A stretch of 64,000 nt of DNA, taken from positions 1 to 64,000 of the forward strand of contig NZ_JBQKFH010000001.1 of the NCBI RefSeq assembly GCF_052119425.1, written 5' to 3'. The number at the start of each line of letters is the position of its first letter. The stretch's first letter is position 1. The translations under genes were made by a program, and so were the position numbers. Below are positions 1 to 8,800 of this stretch, piece by piece. This DNA is from Enterococcus_E cecorum_C (GTDB lineage Bacteria; Bacillota; Bacilli; Lactobacillales; Enterococcaceae). The notes under the pieces are model-generated. The model did not search any database, was not told where the DNA came from, and saw nothing but the letters and a program-made list of their open reading frames with translations.

Positions 1-54
1 CGACTTAATTATAGAGGAAACAGATGTCTTTTTCTATTATTATGAGTATAAAAA

Positions 55-116
55 AAGATATTTAGTGTTATCCTCCGTTTGAGTAACAACACTAAATATC
101 TTAGACCCTTTTTTTT
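55..116. terminator. Intrinsic terminator, bidirectional
   Basis: A perfect 15-bp stem (55-69 with 88-102) is followed by eight T on the + strand and flanked by an A run on the other side, so it can stop transcription from both directions. It separates whatever lies left of the window from the hydrolase gene at 209. Confidence 0.85.
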
Positions 117-208
117 TGATATAGTTTCGCTTGCTTCTTCTATATCTTTGAAGAATTTTTTAGAAACATGCTATAATCATCTTAAGGAAAATCTGAGGAG
201 GAATGACG

Positions 209-949
209 ATGAAATTAACGATTTTAGGTTGCATGGGGGCCTATCCATCTAAAGGGCGCGGAACTACAAGCTATCTTTTGGAATCAGACGGCTTTCATCT
301 ATTAATCGATGCCGGCAGCCAAACATTAAGTCAATTAGAAAAGGTGATGAGTCCGCTTGATTTAGATGCGGTGATTATCAGTCATTATCATCATGATCAT
401 ATTGCTGATTTAGGCGTGTTGCAATATATGTGGCAGTTATCTAACAAGCGTGATAAAAACAGAGTCTTACCCATCTATGGTCATGGCAATGATGCGTTTC
501 ATTTTAATGATTTAACCATGCCACAAGTGAGTCAAGGGCATAATTACTTGGAGGCGAATCATTTGAATTTGGGACCGTTTTCTGTTACATTTAAAAAGAC
601 GATACATCCTGTGGAGTGTTATGCGATGAGAATTGTCGAAAAGCGTAGTGGCAAGGTATTTGTCTTTACCGCAGATTCTGGTTATATGGAAAGTTTTAAC
701 GAATTTGTCAAGGATGCCGACCTATTTTTAGCGGATACCTATCTCTTTGATGGACATGAAAATCACCATGCGCATTTTACAGCAGGTGAGGCAGGTAAGA
801 TTGCGAAGGCGGCTGGTGCGAAACGTTTAATCTTATCTCATTTACCAGAAGAAGGCGACTATGATTTACTCAAGGCTCAAGCGCAAAAACAAGCAGGAGA
901 AAATATCCAAGTATCGGTTGCCAAAATAGGTGATACTTACCAAATTTAG
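209..949 (+). CDS. Metallo-beta-lactamase-fold hydrolase (YhfI/RNase Z-like)
   Basis: The 246-residue cytoplasmic protein has the metal-binding signature SHYHHDHIADL near residue 70, further Asp/His ligands (TADSG near 150, LSHLPEEG near 215) and the general layout of the small YhfI-type MBL hydrolases. Substrate is not determinable from sequence. I chose the ATG at 209 rather than the one at 203, because the ribosome site GGAGG (197-201) lies 7 nt from 209 but only 1 nt from 203. It is followed 12 nt later by lplA and probably shares its transcript. A phosphodiesterase role is possible in this superfamily but is not shown here. Confidence 0.88.
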   Translation: MKLTILGCMGAYPSKGRGTTSYLLESDGFHLLIDAGSQTLSQLEKVMSPLDLDAVIISHYHHDHIADLGVLQYMWQLSNKRDKNRVLPIYGHGNDAFHFNDLTMPQVSQGHNYLEANHLNLGPFSVTFKKTIHPVECYAMRIVEKRSGKVFVFTADSGYMESFNEFVKDADLFLADTYLFDGHENHHAHFTAGEAGKIAKAAGAKRLILSHLPEEGDYDLLKAQAQKQAGENIQVSVAKIGDTYQI

Positions 950-961
950 GAGGGATTAGGC

Positions 962-1966
962 ATGATTTTTGTACCTAATGAAATCACAGATCCAAGAATT
1001 AACTTAGCAATTGAAACTTTTTTACTACAAGAGATGCAAGTAGATGAGCCGATTCTACTTTTCTATATCAATGAGCCGTCGATTATCATTGGCCGTAACC
1101 AAAATACCATTGAAGAAATCAATAAAGAATATGTGGATGAACACGGCATTCATGTGGTTCGTCGCTTTAGTGGTGGTGGTGCGGTATATCATGATTTCGG
1201 GAACTTGAATTTCAGTTTTATTATGAAAGATGATGGTGAGTCTTTCCGCGATTTCGAAAAATTAACGAAACCAATCGTGGAAGCATTACAAGAATTAGGC
1301 GTAAAAGGTGCGCATCTAAAAGGCCGCAATGATTTGGTTATCAATGATCAAAAATTCTCTGGTAATGCGATGTATGCGACGAATGGCCGAATGTTTGCGC
1401 ATGGTACAATCATGTTCGACAGCGATATTAACGAAGTCGTGAATGCTTTGAAAGTGAAGAAAGAAAAGATTGAATCTAAAGGCATTAAGTCCATTCGTTC
1501 ACGCGTAACCAATATCAAACCGTTCTTACCTGAAGATAAACAAAACATGACCACCAAAGAATTCCGCCAAGATATTTTATTAAAAATCTTTGGTGTCGAT
1601 AGTGTCGATCAAGTGAAAACCTATGAATTAACTGATGCTGACTGGGAAAAGATTAATCAAATTTCTGATAAATATTACCGTAACTGGGACTGGAACTATG
1701 GCCAATCCCCAGCCTTTGATTTACAACGTAGCCAACGATTCAATATTGGCTCAATCGATGTGCGCTTAAATGTCGCAGAAGGTAAAATTACCGAGGTCAA
1801 AATTTATGGAGATTTCTTCGGTTTAGGGGAAATCAAAGACGTGGAAGAAGCTTTAGTAGGTGTGAAATATGAAAAATCCGCCTTACAAGAAGCCATCAGC
1901 AAAATCGATTTGAAGAAATACTTTGGTAATATCGAACCAGAAGAATTCTTAAACTTAATTTACTAA
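962..1966 (+). CDS. lplA: Lipoate-protein ligase A
   Basis: It attaches free lipoate, through lipoyl-AMP, to lipoyl domains of 2-oxoacid dehydrogenases and GcvH in the cytoplasm. At 334 residues it has the family length with the C-terminal accessory domain. Visible motifs are RRFSGGGAVYHD (about 67-78), which binds the lipoyl-adenylate, and the catalytic-lysine region around QKFSGNAMY (about 130). Ribosome site AGGAGGG lies 6 nt before the ATG. It sits between the MBL hydrolase and a small unknown gene with short gaps, so a three-gene operon ending at the terminators near 2313-2401 is likely. Confidence 0.93.
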   Translation: MIFVPNEITDPRINLAIETFLLQEMQVDEPILLFYINEPSIIIGRNQNTIEEINKEYVDEHGIHVVRRFSGGGAVYHDFGNLNFSFIMKDDGESFRDFEKLTKPIVEALQELGVKGAHLKGRNDLVINDQKFSGNAMYATNGRMFAHGTIMFDSDINEVVNALKVKKEKIESKGIKSIRSRVTNIKPFLPEDKQNMTTKEFRQDILLKIFGVDSVDQVKTYELTDADWEKINQISDKYYRNWDWNYGQSPAFDLQRSQRFNIGSIDVRLNVAEGKITEVKIYGDFFGLGEIKDVEEALVGVKYEKSALQEAISKIDLKKYFGNIEPEEFLNLIY

Positions 1967-1979
1967 AATGAGGTGTCTT

Positions 1980-2210
1980 ATGAACGCATTTCAAGAAAAG
2001 TTTTATCATTTTATTTTAGACCGTGTCCAAACTGACAAGGTAGAAGATGTGAAAGAATTATTGGCAGAAAGCTTTGCCAAACAATCGGAAGGTACCTTTG
2101 ATGTGGCTTATCTTTTAACTTTTCAAGACAAAATCGTGCCTATGTTAAAAGAAGCCGATAAAGAAGAAGTGCTGAAGATTATGGAAGAATTTGGCAAAAA
2201 GTTCCAATAA
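1980..2210 (+). CDS. Small conserved-looking protein of unknown function
   Basis: A 76-residue, charged, soluble protein with no recognised motif; it looks alpha-helical and ends in a Lys/Glu-rich helix. An upstream in-frame ATG at 1968 exists, but the ribosome site AGGTG (1971-1975) fits the ATG at 1980. It begins 14 nt after the lplA stop, so it is almost surely co-transcribed with lplA. The genuine coding signal is the spacing, ribosome site and codon use; the function is unknown. Confidence 0.75.
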   Translation: MNAFQEKFYHFILDRVQTDKVEDVKELLAESFAKQSEGTFDVAYLLTFQDKIVPMLKEADKEEVLKIMEEFGKKFQ

Positions 2211-2312
2211 AATCTACGAACTTAGCTGACACGATTGAAGCTTTCGGTTGAATTGATGCAAAATTTGCATGGACCTTTTACTTCTTTAGAGGAGCTATTA
2301 ATAATCAAAATC

Positions 2313-2350
2313 AAAAGGACTGACTGCAATAGGCGCAATCAGTCCTTTTT
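2313..2350. terminator. Intrinsic terminator, convergent region
   Basis: An 11-bp stem (2313-2323 with 2339-2349) ending in a T run on the + strand and A-rich on the left. It lies between the convergent lplA operon and the DUF389 gene. Confidence 0.8.
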
Positions 2351-2360
2351 GAATGAGGTC

Positions 2361-2401
2361 GCAAAACAGCTTGGCAAGATAGGAATGTCAAGCTGTTTTG
2401 C
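2361..2401. terminator. Second hairpin of the convergent terminator pair
   Basis: A perfect 13-bp inverted repeat (2361-2373 with 2389-2401) immediately downstream of the first terminator and just beyond the stop of the minus-strand DUF389 gene. It lacks a long T tract of its own. Confidence 0.6.
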
Positions 2402-2410
2402 CACGATTGG

Positions 2411-3667
2411 TTATTCTGTTTTTTCGGTGACGTAATAGACTTTGGCGATTTGTGGATATTTCTTTTGGATTTGTTTGGTTAATTTTTCTTGATAGTCTTT
2501 CGTTAAGTCATTTTTCGTTTGAATCACGACCAATTCGATTTCCTCATCATTTAAGTATCCTGTCGCACTAGCCACATCGGTAATGACTGTTTCATCCATT
2601 TTCTGAATGGTAGCGTTGATTTTGGCGTAGTCGGTGGTATTTTCACTATTTTCTGCTTGGGTATTGGCATTTTGGTGACTTTCGATAATGCTAGAAATAT
2701 AGTCCTCAAACTGTTTACCCGATAATTGAGAAAGCTCGGCGATTTGCGTGATTTTGAGTTCATACCCACTCAAGCCATAGTGTTTTAAATCATTTTGTAG
2801 TTGATCGATATGGGCATCGGTGTAGTCATTACCCGCTATCGTAAAGCGTAAAATCTTATCTTTTTCATCGATGCTTTGTTTGATAATGGTCGCATGGGTT
2901 AATTCTTCCGTGGCAAAATTTTTCACACTAGCATCTAAAATCGATTTTTGGACCAAAGATTTTGCGGAAATCACGCTTGGAAGTAAAATCAAGGCAGTTA
3001 ACCCGATATAAAAAATTCGTTTATGCTTGGTTAATCTTGGCTCGGCTTCTACTTTTTGACGACTTGGCATCCGCAGTGCTTTGACTCCAGCATAAGTCGT
3101 TAAAATGATGAAGAACGCATTGATAATAAAGAGATAACCCGCACCCGTGGCATAGCTGAGATTTTTGCTGGCAATCCCATAGCCTACCGTACAAATTGGC
3201 GGCATTAAAGCAGTGGCGATGGCAACCCCGGGTACGATATTATTGATAGTTTTCTTTCTGGCTCCGATAATGCCGGCCGTACCCCCAAAGAGCGCAATCA
3301 ACGCATCCCAAAGTGTCGGTGCTGTTCGGTTAATGATTTCCTGACTGGCATAACTAATCGGTGAAAAATAAAAATAAATGCTAGCAACTACGACGCTGAG
3401 CAATACTTCAATTCCGAGCGTTTTGGCGGCACGTTTTAATAGTTCTTGATCATAAATCGCTAAAGCCGTCCCAATCGCCAAAATAGGGGACATTAAAGGC
3501 GAAATCAACATTGCCCCGATAATTGTCGCTTGCGAATTCATATTTAAGCCAATCGATGCGATGAAAATGGCGCAAGTTAAAATCACTAAATCTTCTTTAC
3601 TAATGTCGCTATCTTCATACATCTTATGATAAAATTCTTGGTTCGTATACGTATCTGGTGTACGCAA
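2411..3667 (-). CDS. DUF389 family integral membrane protein
   Basis: About 418 residues. The N-terminal half carries several hydrophobic segments with the family-typical stretches GAMLISPLMSPI (about 50-65), TAGIIGARK and GVAIATALMPPIC (about 150-165). The C-terminal third is a soluble, charged region. DUF389 proteins are uncharacterised membrane proteins; transport or sensing has been suggested but not shown here. The open frame reaches a GTG at 3676, but that GTG touches the ribosome site. The TTG at 3667 sits 7-9 nt from GAGGAG and is the better start. It follows proS on the same strand, with a terminator between. Confidence 0.88.
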   Translation of the reverse strand: MRTPDTYTNQEFYHKMYEDSDISKEDLVILTCAIFIASIGLNMNSQATIIGAMLISPLMSPILAIGTALAIYDQELLKRAAKTLGIEVLLSVVVASIYFYFSPISYASQEIINRTAPTLWDALIALFGGTAGIIGARKKTINNIVPGVAIATALMPPICTVGYGIASKNLSYATGAGYLFIINAFFIILTTYAGVKALRMPSRQKVEAEPRLTKHKRIFYIGLTALILLPSVISAKSLVQKSILDASVKNFATEELTHATIIKQSIDEKDKILRFTIAGNDYTDAHIDQLQNDLKHYGLSGYELKITQIAELSQLSGKQFEDYISSIIESHQNANTQAENSENTTDYAKINATIQKMDETVITDVASATGYLNDEEIELVVIQTKNDLTKDYQEKLTKQIQKKYPQIAKVYYVTEKTE

Positions 3668-3730
3668 AAAAATCACTCCTCAAGTCATATAACTGGCCAT
3701 ATTTTAGCAAATTTTCACACAAAATAAAAT

Positions 3731-3757
3731 AAATTCGCCCAAAAATATGAGCGAATT
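3731..3757 (-). terminator. Terminator of proS
   Basis: A 7-bp GC-containing stem (AATTCGC with GCGAATT) lies just after the proS stop, followed on the minus strand by a T-rich tract. It separates proS from the DUF389 gene. Confidence 0.65.
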
Positions 3758-3768
3758 CATCTAAGGAA

Positions 3769-5208
3769 TTAATAAGCGCGGGCAATCCAAAGGGTGTGTT
3801 TGGCAGGTTTTCCGCTGACGATATCAAATTCTTTTTGCATAGGCACTTCAAATGGAATGTTACGCGTCGTAAAGCCAGTTTCTTCTTTAATTTTCGCTTC
3901 TGTTTCTTCGGTGCCATCCCAACCGATTAATACAAAACCAGGAACTTTGCCTTCTGCTTTAGATTTTTCGATATGTGCTTTTAATTCATCTAGTGTATTG
4001 ATGTCATAGTGTTCGTTTGCTTTGTTGCGTTCTTTAGCCGCTTGTAATAGACGTGGAGTCATCGCTTGTAATTGTTCATCAATGTAGCTTTCCAAGTCTT
4101 CAAATTTCACGGTTTCTTTGCCATCAAGGTCGCGCATTTTGACCATGACATGCCCATTTTCTAAGTCGCGTGGGCCACATTCCACACGGATACAAGCACC
4201 TTTAAGTTCCCATTCATTAAATTTATAGCCAGGAGAATTATTAGAATCATCTAGGCGAACACGAATGCCTTTTTGTTTTAAGGTTGCGAAGATTTCATCT
4301 AATTTTTCCATGATTGCTGGATTTTTCTTCCATGGGCCAACTGGGATAAGTACCACTTGAGTAGGCGCCACAGTTGGTGGGAAGACTAAGCCATTTTCAT
4401 CCCCGTGTGTCATAATCAATGAACCAAGTAAACGAGTCGAAACGCCCCATGAAGTCGTATGTGCAAGCGTGTGTTGGTTTTCTTGATTTAAGTAAGTGAT
4501 GTCAAACGCTTGGGCAAATTTGGTTCCCATGTAGTGAGAAGTACCGGCTTGAACTGCTTTTCCGTCTTTCATCATTGCTTCGATGGAATAAGTATCCACT
4601 GCCCCAGCAAAACGTTCGGAAGGTGTTTTTTGACCTTTGTAGACTGGAATCGCTAAAAATTCTTCACATAAACGTGCATATTCATCTAATACACGCATCG
4701 TACGGCGGCGCGCATCTTCTTCATCCACGTGCGCTGTATGTCCTTCTTGCCATAAAAATTCAGAAGTACGCAAGAAAGGAAGGGTCTTTTTCTCCCAGCG
4801 GAAGACATTGGCCCATTGATTGATTTCATAAGGTAGGTCACGGTATGAATTAATCCAATCAGAAAAAGCGGAACCAATCATTGTTTCTGAAGTTGGACGC
4901 AATGCTAAAGGTTCTTCTAATTTTTCATTTCCTACTTCGGTCACCCATGGTAATTCAGGGGCAAATCCTTCAATATGATCGGCTTCTTTCATGAAAAAGC
5001 TTTGCGGAATCAACATTGGGAAGTATGCATTACGGATGCCTTCTTTGCGTAAAAATTTGTTGAACTCTTCTTGGATGTGTTCCCAAAGTTCAAAGCCATC
5101 TGGACGGAAAATAATTGAGCCACGTACGGGTGAATAGCTCATTAATTCCGCTTGTTGTACTGTCTGTAAGTACCATTCTGTAAAGTCGTTGGTTTGGTTG
5201 TTTGCCAT
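3769..5208 (-). CDS. proS: Prolyl-tRNA synthetase, short archaeal/eukaryotic-type
   Basis: Class II synthetase charging tRNA-Pro. The 479-residue length, start near YSPVRGSIIFRPDGFELWE, class II motif 2 (FRWE near 137) and motif 3 (GVSTRLLGSLIMTHGD near 255), anticodon-binding domain, and a C-terminal zinc-type domain ending in a terminal Tyr all match the ProRS type lacking the editing insertion. The common bacterial enzyme is about 570 residues and has that insertion. The ribosome site AGGAGG lies 5 nt from the ATG. It is under T-box control (see 5271-5480). Whether a second, bacterial-type proS exists elsewhere cannot be seen. Confidence 0.94.
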   Translation of the reverse strand: MANNQTNDFTEWYLQTVQQAELMSYSPVRGSIIFRPDGFELWEHIQEEFNKFLRKEGIRNAYFPMLIPQSFFMKEADHIEGFAPELPWVTEVGNEKLEEPLALRPTSETMIGSAFSDWINSYRDLPYEINQWANVFRWEKKTLPFLRTSEFLWQEGHTAHVDEEDARRRTMRVLDEYARLCEEFLAIPVYKGQKTPSERFAGAVDTYSIEAMMKDGKAVQAGTSHYMGTKFAQAFDITYLNQENQHTLAHTTSWGVSTRLLGSLIMTHGDENGLVFPPTVAPTQVVLIPVGPWKKNPAIMEKLDEIFATLKQKGIRVRLDDSNNSPGYKFNEWELKGACIRVECGPRDLENGHVMVKMRDLDGKETVKFEDLESYIDEQLQAMTPRLLQAAKERNKANEHYDINTLDELKAHIEKSKAEGKVPGFVLIGWDGTEETEAKIKEETGFTTRNIPFEVPMQKEFDIVSGKPAKHTLWIARAY

Positions 5209-5270
5209 AATTTCCTCCTAAAAGATTTATCTCTTGTCAGCTCATCTTTTATCAAACGTACACAGGTAAT

Positions 5271-5480
5271 AAAAAAAGCATCCGCCCTCATAAAAAGGAC
5301 GAATGCTTGAATTCGCGGTACCACCTTTATTGGTTAGAAAATGTCTAACCCAGCTTTAGCGTCGATAAGGAAGACGAGTCCTGACTGTTTGCAATCAATC
5401 ATCATTGGTAGGTTCGCAAATACAGGGGTTGCCAAAGTTCCAGCCATGCTTTAGCTCTCTATAAACATCTATTTGCTACT
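5271..5480 (-). promoter_or_regulatory. T-box leader of proS
   Basis: On the minus strand the conserved antiterminator sequence AAAGGTGGTACCGCG occupies 5314-5328. It is followed by a terminator hairpin with a 3' T run (5271-5308). The upstream stem I region extends to about 5480. An accommodating specifier is a CCU proline triplet after GAA at 5410-5412; I assign that codon only tentatively. Uncharged tRNA-Pro would stabilise the antiterminator and allow proS transcription. Confidence 0.9.
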
Positions 5481-5498
5481 AGTCCAAATCTATTTCTT

Positions 5499-5527
5499 AT
5501 CCTATACAAAATTGAGCGAAAAAGCAA
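5499..5527 (-). promoter_or_regulatory. Sigma-A-type promoter of the proS T-box transcript
   Basis: On the minus strand TTGCTT (5522-5527), a 17-nt spacer and TAGGAT (5499-5504) precede the T-box leader at the expected distance. The match is moderate. Confidence 0.45.
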
Positions 5528-5728
5528 GTAAAACTCATAAAAAAATAAAGGAAAGAAGAAAACAGTGTCTTTACAAAAATAATAGAAAAATTGCTATTTT
5601 AAATGTTCGTGATTTATTACTTAGTTCGTTGTTGGAAGAAAGTGAAAACATGATATTTCACCAAATTTGTACTTTCTTTCTCAAATAAAATGAGCTGTTT
5701 TTCGAATGATATGAGAGAAAAATGTTAC
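5528..5728. other. AT-rich divergent intergenic spacer, nothing recognised
   Basis: About 200 bp between the divergent proS and nucleotidase promoters. An open frame crossing it (5473-5688) starts inside the T-box, has no ribosome site and looks like chance. I see no RNA or repeat here. Confidence 0.5.
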
Positions 5729-5742
5729 TGAAAACGATTGAA
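5729..5742 (+). promoter_or_regulatory. Possible cre (CcpA) site
   Basis: TGAAAACGATTGAA matches the catabolite-responsive consensus TGWAANCGNTNWCA at 12 of 14 positions. It overlaps the -35 box of the nucleotidase promoter, a position where CcpA binding would repress. No binding evidence is available. Confidence 0.4.
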
Positions 5743-5767
5743 ATCTGATTGATGACTATAGTATAAT
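5738..5767 (+). promoter_or_regulatory. Promoter of the nucleotidase gene
   Basis: TTGAAA (5738-5743), an 18-nt spacer and a perfect TATAAT (5762-5767). Transcription would start near 5774 and include the small upstream ORF at 5818. Confidence 0.7.
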
Positions 5768-5817
5768 AATACTTGTCACTGTATTACAACACATTATCGA
5801 GGAAGGGAGGATAATTT

Positions 5818-5862
5818 TTGATAATGTGGCAAATTACAAATGAAGAAGGTGCGAAATTTTGA
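5818..5862 (+). CDS. Putative 14-codon upstream ORF coupled to the nucleotidase
   Basis: A TTG at 5818 (or the in-frame ATG at 5824) follows a very strong Shine-Dalgarno GGAAGGGAGG (5801-5810). The frame encodes MIMWQITNEEGAKF and stops at TGA 5860-5862. That stop overlaps the TTG start of the nucleotidase (5859-5861), giving the 4-base TTGA overlap typical of translational coupling. The product may have no function beyond loading ribosomes. I infer coupling from the arrangement only. Confidence 0.45.
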   Translation: MIMWQITNEEGAKF

Positions 5863-8800
5863 AAATGAAGAAGTTGACAAAACATTTATTAGTGGCTGGG
5901 GCGGTGCTTTCCTTTGGTTGCTTTGCGCCAAAAATCTTAGCAGAACAAACGACGGTACCTGTCCAAGTGTTGGGGGTAAATGACTTTCATGGTGCATTAA
6001 GTACAACCGGAAGTTATTACTATCCAGGTGGCAAAATCTCAGGTGCTGGTGGTGCAGCTTTACTTTCAAGTAAGCTAAACCAAATGCAAGCAAACTTTGT
6101 AGCCAATCATCCAACTGGGCAAACCTTACGTGTCTCTGCTGGGGATATGGTTGGGGCTAGTCCAGCTAACTCAGGTCTACTCCAAGATGAACCAACGATT
6201 AAAGCATTCAATGCAATGAACTTCACAGTAGGTACAATTGGTAACCATGAGTTCGATGAAGGTTTAGCAGAATTTAATCGTATTTTATTAGGTCAAGCTC
6301 CGAGCGCCGACAGTAACTTTTTAGATATTGTCAAATCTTATCCACGTGAAGCTTCTAAAATGGATTTAGTCATTGCTAACTTGGTGAATAAATCTGACGG
6401 CAAGATTCCATTTGGCTGGCATCCATATACGGTCAAAACACTAACAGATGCAAATGGCAATTCTGTTAAAGTTGGTTTTATCGGTGTTGTCACGACAGAA
6501 ATACCTGATTTAGTTTTGAGAAAAAATTGGCAAGATTATCAATTCTTAGATGAAGCTCAAACGATTGCGAAATACGAAAAAGAATTACGTGAAAATCAAA
6601 AAGTGAATGCGATTGTCGTCTTAGCCCATGTACCAAGTGTGCAAAGTGGCGAGACTACGACCGGTGCAGTGGCTGATATGTTAGCTAAATTAGCAACAAT
6701 TGAGCCAAATCATACCGTCGATGCCGTGTTTGCTGGACATAATCACGTGTATACAAACGGGGTAAATGGTAAGACGCGCGTGATGCAGTCTACTTCTCAA
6801 GGTAAAGGCGTCGCAGAAATCACGGGTGAAATTGATGTTGCGACTCAAGATTTCGTGAAAGTACCAGATGGCCAAGTCGTACCTGTCACGAAAGAAAATC
6901 TTACCCCAGATGAAAAAGTTGCTGCGATTGTTGCAGATGCCGATAATCGAATTGCTGATGAACAAAATAAAGTCATTGGGGCAGTCGATGCAGATACCAT
7001 GGTCACTCGTGAAGTCAATGACAATGTCCAAAGAGAATCCCCACTAGGAAACTTGATTACAGATGGTCAACGTGCGATGGCGAAAGAAGCAGGCTATGAT
7101 GTTGATTTTGCGATGACGAATAATGGGGGAATTCGTGCTGATTTATTATTAGGCAAAGATGGCATGGTTACTTGGGGTGCTGCTCAAGCGGTTCAACCAT
7201 TTGGCAATATTTTACAAGTAGTCGAAATGACCGGTGCACAAATCAAAGAAGTGCTAGAACAACAATATGATGATGAAAAATACTTCTTACAAATTTCGGG
7301 ATTAAGCTACACCTTTACGGAAAATCCAACAGGGGATGCCAATCAAAAATATGTTGTGGAAAGCATGACGAAAGAAGACGGCAATCCAATTACCCCTGAA
7401 GGAAGATATAAAGTAGTCATCAACGACTTCTTATTTGGTGGGGGCGATGGCTTCAAAGGCTTTACTAACACGAAATTATTAGGGGCTATTGATCCAGATA
7501 CGGAAACTTTTGTCAATTATATTCAAAAATCTTCCGCAAAGGGTAAAATGGCGGTTCCTGCTTTAGGCCGTAAGCTTTTATATCAAGAACGCGTGGCTAA
7601 AGTTGGCGAAATCCAAGGACATGATCATCTTGGTGCTTTTACGCATCAAAACGTGACAGTGAAAGATGTGGTTGTTACTGCAGTTGAAAATTCAAGCCGC
7701 TTCTATGTGCAAGATTTACATCCAGATGGTGATATCACAACTTCAGATGGGATGAGTGTCTACTTCAAGAACCATAATGTGAAAGTCGGCGATCAATTAG
7801 AATTAAAAGGAACGGTCGCTGAAGTCTTTGGTGCTGGCTATGCGGAAAAAGAACAAACTGATTTAACCATTACCCAATTACAAGCGACTCAAGTAACGAA
7901 AGTCGCTACTGCCCAAGTGCCTGCGCCAGTCGTATTAGGTGTCGATCGTAAAGTGCCAAGTCAACATATTGAAAATGATGGCTTTGTAAACTTTGATCCA
8001 AATGATGATGCTTTAGACTTCTGGGAATCATTAGAAGGGATGCTTGTTGCAGTAAATAATGCGAAAATCTTAGGCCCACAAAAGAATGGCGAACTATTTG
8101 TCTTACCTGGCGAAAGTACGGATATTTTAAATCATTCTGGTGGTTTACTCTTAGATGAAGACTATAATCCACAAATCATTGCGTTATCAACAGGTGATCG
8201 TAAATTACGTGCAAAAGCCAAAGACACTATTGAAGGAAAAGTAGCTGGTCCGGTAACTTATTCTTATGGTATGTATAAAGTGTACTTACCAAAAAATAGT
8301 GTCAAAATTAAAGACGGTAAACTTGCCCGTGAAAAAACAACAATCAAAGCAAGCAAGGATAAATTAACCATTGCTTCTTATAATATTGAAAACTTCTCAG
8401 CAAATAAAGCGTCCACAAGTGATGAAAAAGTTCAACGCATTGCCCAATCGTTTGTGAATGATTTAAATGCACCAGATATTATTACCTTGTTAGAAATGCA
8501 AGATAATAATGGTCCAATTGATGATGGCAAGACGGATGCGACTCAAAGTGCCAAACGTTTGATTGAAGCGATTGAAAAAGCAGGCGGGCCAAGCTATCAA
8601 TATATCGATGTGGCGCCAGAAAATAATCAAGATGGTGGTGCACCAGGGGCTAATATCCGTGTCGGCTTCTTATACAATCCAAAACGTGTAGATTACAACG
8701 CGTCCGAAGCTATCGGTAAAGGGGACGAACTCTTTAAAGATACACGTAAATCTTTAGCGGGTTACTTTACATTTAAGGGTCAAAAATTATTATTGATTGG

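Noticed and set aside
2..82. Open frame entering from the left edge, ending TGA within the first terminator
   Set aside because: Only 26 codons, no start visible and the bidirectional terminator does not tell the strand; cannot be judged as coding.
2235..2435. 66-codon open frame downstream of the small unknown gene
   Set aside because: It runs through the two terminator hairpins, has no ribosome site and overlaps the end of the DUF389 gene.
5473..5688. 71-codon open frame in the proS/nucleotidase divergent region
   Set aside because: It starts inside the T-box leader, has no ribosome site and its low-complexity composition matches AT-rich spacer.
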